In this document: piece after piece, positions 58,664-64,000 of the stretch
Layout: every line of letters begins with the position of its first letter
Numbering within the stretch: position 1 is the stretch's first letter
NCBI GenBank assembly: GCA_963966185.1
Contig: CAWZYM010000224.1
Span: 531,001-595,000 of the forward strand
Direction of reading: 5' to 3'
Origin: Rhabditoides inermis
Taxonomy: Eukaryota > Nematoda > Chromadorea > Rhabditida > Rhabditidae
DNA: 64,000 nucleotides
Notes under the pieces: model-generated
Databases searched by the model: none
Told to the model about the DNA's origin: nothing
What the model saw: the letters and a program-made list of their open reading frames with translations, nothing else
Made by a program: the position numbers and the translations under genes

Positions 58664-61600
58664 ATGGACTCGTCGCTGATCGACACTTCCGATGACTATG
58701 AGGATCTTCATCTGGCGGAGAGGATACACTCGGCTGCAGTTACATTCGCACAGGCAAGTAGGGTTTCTCTCTCTATCTCTCTCTCTCTCATATTGTTCCA
58801 GTCGTCTCTGCTTACCGCGTATCTAACTATCACGATCAGTGAGTGAGATATTAAATCAGTGAGTGAGATAGGTTAAATAGGATTGTTCGAAAAGAATACT
58901 TTTAAAATATAGTACGATTCCACATTCCAGTCGTCGCCCCTCCTACCCGCGTACCTGTCGACGATGCGTGCGGTCACTCTGTTCAACCTGCCCGTAGCCG
59001 CATTTACCATTGCAGTCATCATCAAACACTCCAGAACCCTGTCGCCTGTATTCAGGCATGTTACCTCTCTCTTACCCTCCTCTCTCTCTATCTCTCTCTT
59101 TCTCCTTTTCTCTCTTTCTCTCTCTTTCTCTCTCTTTCTCTCTCTCTCTCTCTCCCTCTCATTGCTCACTCGATCGCTAAAGGGCCTTGTCTTCTCGTGT
59201 GTGCGAATGAAAACAGAATACAAGAAAGAAACTAACAAAAGAAGAATAGTAAACAGAATGAACCTAATGTTTGCAGGTTCCTCATCCTGCAGAACACCCT
59301 ACTCACTCTGATGTGGTCGATTCTCGCCGGCATAGCTGTGCCCTATCAGATGAGCTCGCACAAGGTCAGGCATTGGCGTCATTGCCGATCATCATATTGC
59401 ATTTCCTTCTTATTTACTTGATAAGTTATGATAAGTTTATTACCGTGTACATTTGGAGAGCAAGACAGCATTATGAGCAATGGCATACGGTATGAAAAAA
59501 ATAAACAAAGTGAAATCGATACAGAAAACATCGAATGTTCACCACAAATGCATGCGAATAAAACTATTACTATGAGGTCAGTTCAGTTCTCGGGATGATT
59601 GCTAATTTCGAATCGTTTTTTTTCAAAATCAGCTGTCACAATCAGCTGTTACAAAGTAGTTGTGACGAAAAAGTTTCCAAAAAGTGTCTGTTCAGAATTT
59701 TAACATGTGTTCATGTGAAGCACATTCTGAACACTTTATAATTGAAGACTAAACGCAGATGTTTTTTTGAGTGCTGACATGAGTTGTGGACCCGTCGATC
59801 CGCTGACAATGAGAAAATGAGAGATAATGGGAGAACATAAAAAATAAATAGAAAGGGAGAAAGAGAAGAGAGAGGGTGGATGATAAAAAGATGATCGTGT
59901 TGATTTTAGAATAGACTATCATCTAATTCAAAAACAAATCAATATCAGAATATCGTAAAGTTGTATTGTATACCTTGAATCATTGTATTTTCCAGCTCTC
60001 GCTGTGTCTTGGCTACTCCTCATCTGCCAAATCAACTCTGGTGCAGGTAATCCGATTTCCGAACCAAAACATAATGTTGAAAACTGAACTAACGTGTTCG
60101 TCAATAGTAATTTGCGTTTTGCGTACTACTTTATTAATTTTCTAGTTCGCTGTTCTCGCGAGTGTCACACAAATGATGGGCATGAACATTCTGCTCGTCT
60201 TCTTCTTCATGTACTATATGGTAAGTTACTTTATATTACTGTATTCATCAAGTAACCAGTTGTGTTTTATAATCATTGGTCATCATAGGTAATTTCCGTG
60301 CCTGTCAATATTACTGCTTCCGTGGTGGTGTGTCCAACATCCCATTATAGCCTCTACGATTATTCTCTCTCTCTCCCTCCCTCTCTCCCTCCCTCCCCCC
60401 CCTCTCTCTCCCTTTTTTCTCGTGAAAGCACCAAAGATGCCCGTCATCTCACACAGCCACGAGGGCCTTTTGTCTGTCCATTATTCCCTTCTCACACCTG
60501 CGCTCTCTCTCCTCGCGCACTATTTCGCCGGCCTCACACTCCGGAAATGGGTATGAAACGCGATAGTGAGAGAGTAGAGAGTACTCTGAAATCGAGTGGT
60601 ATGAAACGAGATAGCACGCGCCTATATTGGGACTATTTTTTTTTGAATGCAAACCTTTTGGAGGGCAAAAAGTCAATCGACCAACGAATCATAATCTAAA
60701 TGAGTTGTGAATTGAATGCGAGATATCAAATTTATTAGTTATTATTGTCACAATTAAAAACTAAAATGTAATTTAATTGACATTTGTAAAAATGAATCAA
60801 TAAATCAATAAATGAATAATCCAATACAAATACAGGTGTGCCACGAGTTCGGGGTGTGGGTGCACGGCTGGCGGATGTATCTCGTCTGTCTGATAACATA
60901 CAGGTACTGTACTTTTTAAATACAGTATACTCCTGGGATAAAGTAGTATTTTGCATCACAGTACTCTTACAGTATTCCTGCCTGCATCTGCACGAGTCTC
61001 TATCTCAGCCTCCACAGCGAGAAAGACCAGAAGATATTGGAGGTGAGGATATGTTTCACACAAAAAATTACTTTGATCTCTTCAAAAATCTCTTTACGTT
61101 TCACAAACATAACATGAAAGCCACTGCAATTCTGATGGCATTTGCAATTCGTTGTTGGAAAGCAATGCGTAAAATTATCGTGGGTCCCCCGTTTTCGAGG
61201 GCCAGCAGTAGAAGAAAATGAGGAAATTATGCAAATGCGCTTGTCTCCACGCATCATTTCTCAATGTGGAACATCAGGAGATCAGGATTTCTTTCAGGAA
61301 CATCATGTCAAATTTTAGGGCGATTTCATAAAGTTCGAACAGGAGTAGTGCGAATTATTTCCGCCACAACCTGCCACAACTCCTCACTTTCACACGAGCA
61401 AAACATTTGGCATTAAAAGGAATCGAACCCGCGAAGCTCGGGGGCCACAACGCAGTGCACATGCACTGAGCCATGAAGCAAGTGAAAGGCGTAGTTCATT
61501 TGCGCTTATGTCTCCGACCCGAACGTGCAGTATTGAACGTTGGCGGGTAATTAAAATTTTCGTCTGCATCCGTGGCAGTGGCAGATTCGAATCTAACTCA

Positions 61601-63846
61601 GAATCCCCGTTCTTTCGCGAAAATTGCGAATGTGTTAGGTAAAATTTAAAAAAAATACTCCAAATCAAAAATAAGTCGCCATTGTTCCTTTAAGATTCCT
61701 AGATACACAGATACTGTATCGAAACAACTCATTTACAAGTGATTTCCATAAATTTCTCGTCACAGATCGGTCAACAGACACCAGTCAATCAATTTTGAGA
61801 GAGGTTACGTTATGCGTCTGTGCATACTAAAAGAATGACGGACATCCTCTGCTGGCCCTCCAAAGCGGGGAAGGGGCACAATACATCTTACATTTTTATA
61901 TGTTCAGGCGCTGTATCCTCGCTTGCCGGAAACTAGAGCGATGGCCAGTCACCATCCATTTGTCATCTTTAACACACCAAAACAGATACGTAACCGGTAA
62001 GCGATCGATAAATCGATATTCTTATCAATATGTGTTTTTCAGAGTTATGCTCTTCCTCTATCTCGGCATTATCTCCATAGTGTTTATGATAGCGATGTGC
62101 TATTTTGGCGTGAGGATATGGTGAGTTGTTTGTTTGTTTGTTTATTTGTTTACATGTTGTTATCAGGGCCCGCCTTCGCGGTGCCAAGCTCTGCACATCT
62201 ATTGCATTAAGTCGTCAGATCCAGCAGGTATGTGTATGTTGCTTTACATACCACATGTGTTTTAAAGCAATCACATAAGCTATTTTGAGACGACTGGTGC
62301 AATATTTATCAAAACAGTTAAAGGAACAAAGTACCGAGCAAAACGATAGCATTTCAAGAAATTATTAAACAACAAACTCTATCATATTCTATATTTTCGG
62401 AAAAGTGCAGGTTCGGAAAAGTGCAGATCCTAGCGACCTAGCCACATTGAAAACTACCCCACTACCCCACTTGCTATGCTGTCTCTGTCTAGGTGCTCCG
62501 TCTGTTCATAGCGTACATGCTGTTCGCGTGTGTGCTGGGAATCGCGCCGTTCATCGCCAGCCTCGTGCTCGGACTGTTCGTCGAAGGAAGCAGCAAGTAA
62601 GGAGGGGGGAGAATGGATGGAGATGATGGAGTTGATGGAGAATTAAGGAGGTGGGGGTGAAGAGGTGGGTGGGGGTAAGGAACTTCATCAAAGACGTCCC
62701 GTCTGTTGGACAGGCAGCAAGTGGGTACGGATAGGGCAGGAGAGGTTGGTTGCGGGAGCAATTGTAGACATAGTTCTATGCTCGCAATAAGTTGCACGCG
62801 GTGGGGTAGATCAGAGGAAGACGGAGAGTCAGATTTCGGCAATACCGCGCAAAACAAGAGAGGCAGACGGTTATGGGACCGTATTTCGAACTGCAAGCGA
62901 GGTAGATCGAAAACTATCGCTCTGGCGCCGAGTATAGAGAAATAGCAAGTGGTGATTTTAGAGGCGTCGATGCAAGGGAGGTCGGAACTTGTAATTGTAG
63001 TTGTAGCTGTTACATCAACGGTTGCAACTGTAATGAGTGTAACAAGTATTGCTGGAGTGACTGTAGTGGGATGTACATTGTGTCCAATTGGAAGAAGGAC
63101 AGGCACTTGTGAAGGCGACAACAACTTTCAATTTGTCGTGATTATTGTGGGCGAGATCGTTGGTTACTGGAATGGAAACAGTGCAGCAAGGTTGTTAGTT
63201 TTTTTATTTATTTGTCATCGATGTCTTCCACTATTGCAAGCCCCTTATTAGCCTTAGGATCTGCACTCTCCGAGCTATGGAAAGATTCCCGTTCGAGATA
63301 GAGATCTCTCCCGACTAGTGTCCTTTCCTTTCATTCCCTTGCGTTCTTTCATCCCACAATGCAACAAAGAGAAGAAACTGAAATCGATAGGTTTCACGGA
63401 TACAAGGATACGTTTCAGAATCCCGCTCAACTTCATGAAAGACGTCCCCGTAAACCTTGCGTGCTCCATTTGCTGTCTCCTCAACTTGTGGTGGGTGACG
63501 AGAAATCGATATGTCAATAAATCAATCAATATATCGTTTACAGGTTTATGCGTCCGTTCCGGCGAGGGGCTGTGTACGAGATAAAGCGAGTCAAGGTAAA
63601 CATACATTATCTTGAAAAAAAACTTCCGTAAGAGAATTTCGATGTTGAGTTAGCACCGGGATGTGAAAATATGTTGAAAATGATGTACTTTCGTCAATGC
63701 AACTATGTGTCGGAGATCTGTTAAACATTGAAAATTGGCACCAATTGGCACCAATTTCTGCATTTTGATACATTTTGCGCTCAATTTTCACCAACTTGCA
63801 GGCATTTTCAGAAAATAGTTGTATTGCAAATAGTTGTAGGAAATAA
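58664..63846 (+). CDS. Serpentine (7TM) chemoreceptor, Srh/Str-like
   Basis: Putative chemosensory G-protein-coupled receptor. Exons: 58664-58753, 58931-59055, 59277-59364, 59996-60046, 60146-60220, 60836-60903, 60973-61042, 61908-61996, 62043-62120, 62167-62227, 62493-62596, 63419-63490, 63544-63595, 63802-63846; 355 aa, usual for the class. Seven hydrophobic segments follow the short acidic N-terminus: VTLFNLPVAAFTIAVII (TM1), LILQNTLLTLMWSILAG (TM2), VTQMMGMNILLVFFFMYYM (TM3), YLVCLITYSIPACICTSLYL (TM4), VMLFLYLGIISIVFMIAMCY (TM5), LFIAYMLFACVLGIAPF (TM6), PVNLACSICCLLNLWFM (TM7). The NTPKQIRNR loop before TM5 and a basic RPFRRGAVYEIKRVK tail after TM7 fit the family. Two introns appear to use GC donors (58754, 59056). 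The last exon (14 aa) is inferred from phase and from AATAAA at 63935; without it, reading through the donor at 63596 stops at about 63630. Confidence 0.88.
58802..58845 (+). pseudogene. Decayed duplicate of 7TM receptor exon 2
   Basis: TTCCAG followed by sequence encoding SSLLTAYLTITISE and a stop. It mirrors the true exon 2 start at 58931 (SSPLLPAYLSTMRAV), including its acceptor, 129 bp upstream. Cannot be spliced in frame. Confidence 0.65.
61336..61697. mobile_element. TIR element with internal tRNA-like module (copy B)
   Basis: Second copy of the 46646-47001 element, in the same orientation, in the 7TM receptor intron 61043-61907. It shares the CACAACCTGCCACAACTCCT start, the tRNA-like A/B boxes (minus strand, about 61480-61415), the CTCCGACCC segment and the AATAAGTCGCCA...GTTCCTTT end. 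Confidence 0.75.
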
Positions 63847-63934
63847 TTTGTGTTTTACCCAACGTATAATTATAATGCAACAAAAGCTCATGCATTTTAT
63901 CAATCGAAATAGTAAACAAATCTGCTCTTTCTGC

Positions 63935-63940
63935 AATAAA
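63935..63940 (+). promoter_or_regulatory. Poly(A) signal AATAAA of the 7TM receptor gene
   Basis: Exact AATAAA, 89 nt after the proposed stop at 63844-63846, supporting the terminal exon. Confidence 0.6.
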
Positions 63941-64000
63941 AAAAACTAATGCGAGCAAATGTTGTACGTCGGCAAATTGATTCCGGTATCTGATCGATTT

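Noticed and set aside
62949..63251. Open frame with hydrophobic runs in the last long 7TM intron
   Set aside because: The phase joins 62596 directly to 63419, completing TM7; the frame here has no fitting splice sites.

Overview
This is eukaryotic nuclear DNA, and the gene content points to a nematode. It has a Warthog (hedgehog-related) gene, a nuclear receptor whose DNA-binding domain is of the nematode-expanded HNF4-like type (P-box CNGCKG), and a 7TM chemoreceptor of the Srh/Str kind. Introns end in TTTTCAG-like acceptors. In five of the seven genes an acceptor AG lies within 0-2 nt of the start codon, as expected for spliced-leader trans-splicing. The genus cannot be told. Introns are long, numerous and full of GA/CT and GGA microsatellites, unlike C. 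elegans.

Layout. (1) 1-10448 (+): 3' part of a p190-type RhoGAP gene (pseudo-GTPase domain, linker, RhoGAP domain). (2) 10954-15190 (+): RUFY-type RUN/coiled-coil/FYVE protein. (3) 15587-19937 (+): NDUFA5, a mitochondrial complex I subunit. These three lie head to tail with poly(A) signals about 115-155 nt before the next gene's acceptor, a good candidate operon. (4) 24428-33402 (+): nuclear receptor, preceded by about 4.4 kb of CT/GA-rich non-coding DNA. (5) 34099-39559 (-): choline/ethanolamine kinase, convergent with the receptor and carrying a dead non-LTR reverse transcriptase copy antisense in one intron. (6) 42964-51100 (-): Warthog gene without a Hint domain; its first intron (6.5 kb) is packed with repeats. 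(7) 58664-63846 (+): serpentine receptor of 355 residues in 14 exons.

All exon models were assembled by hand; the splice phases close from start to stop for every complete gene. The genes are not one pathway. The operon candidate would link Rho GTPase control, endosome trafficking and respiration only through shared transcription.

The most unusual signals are in non-coding DNA: T-rich GTTTACTTG tandem repeats in sense orientation just downstream of 5' splice sites in several unrelated genes; terminal-inverted-repeat elements with an internal tRNA-like A/B-box module; a hierarchical repeat of about 250-bp half-units in the Warthog intron; and three foldback elements in introns of RUFY and the nuclear receptor.
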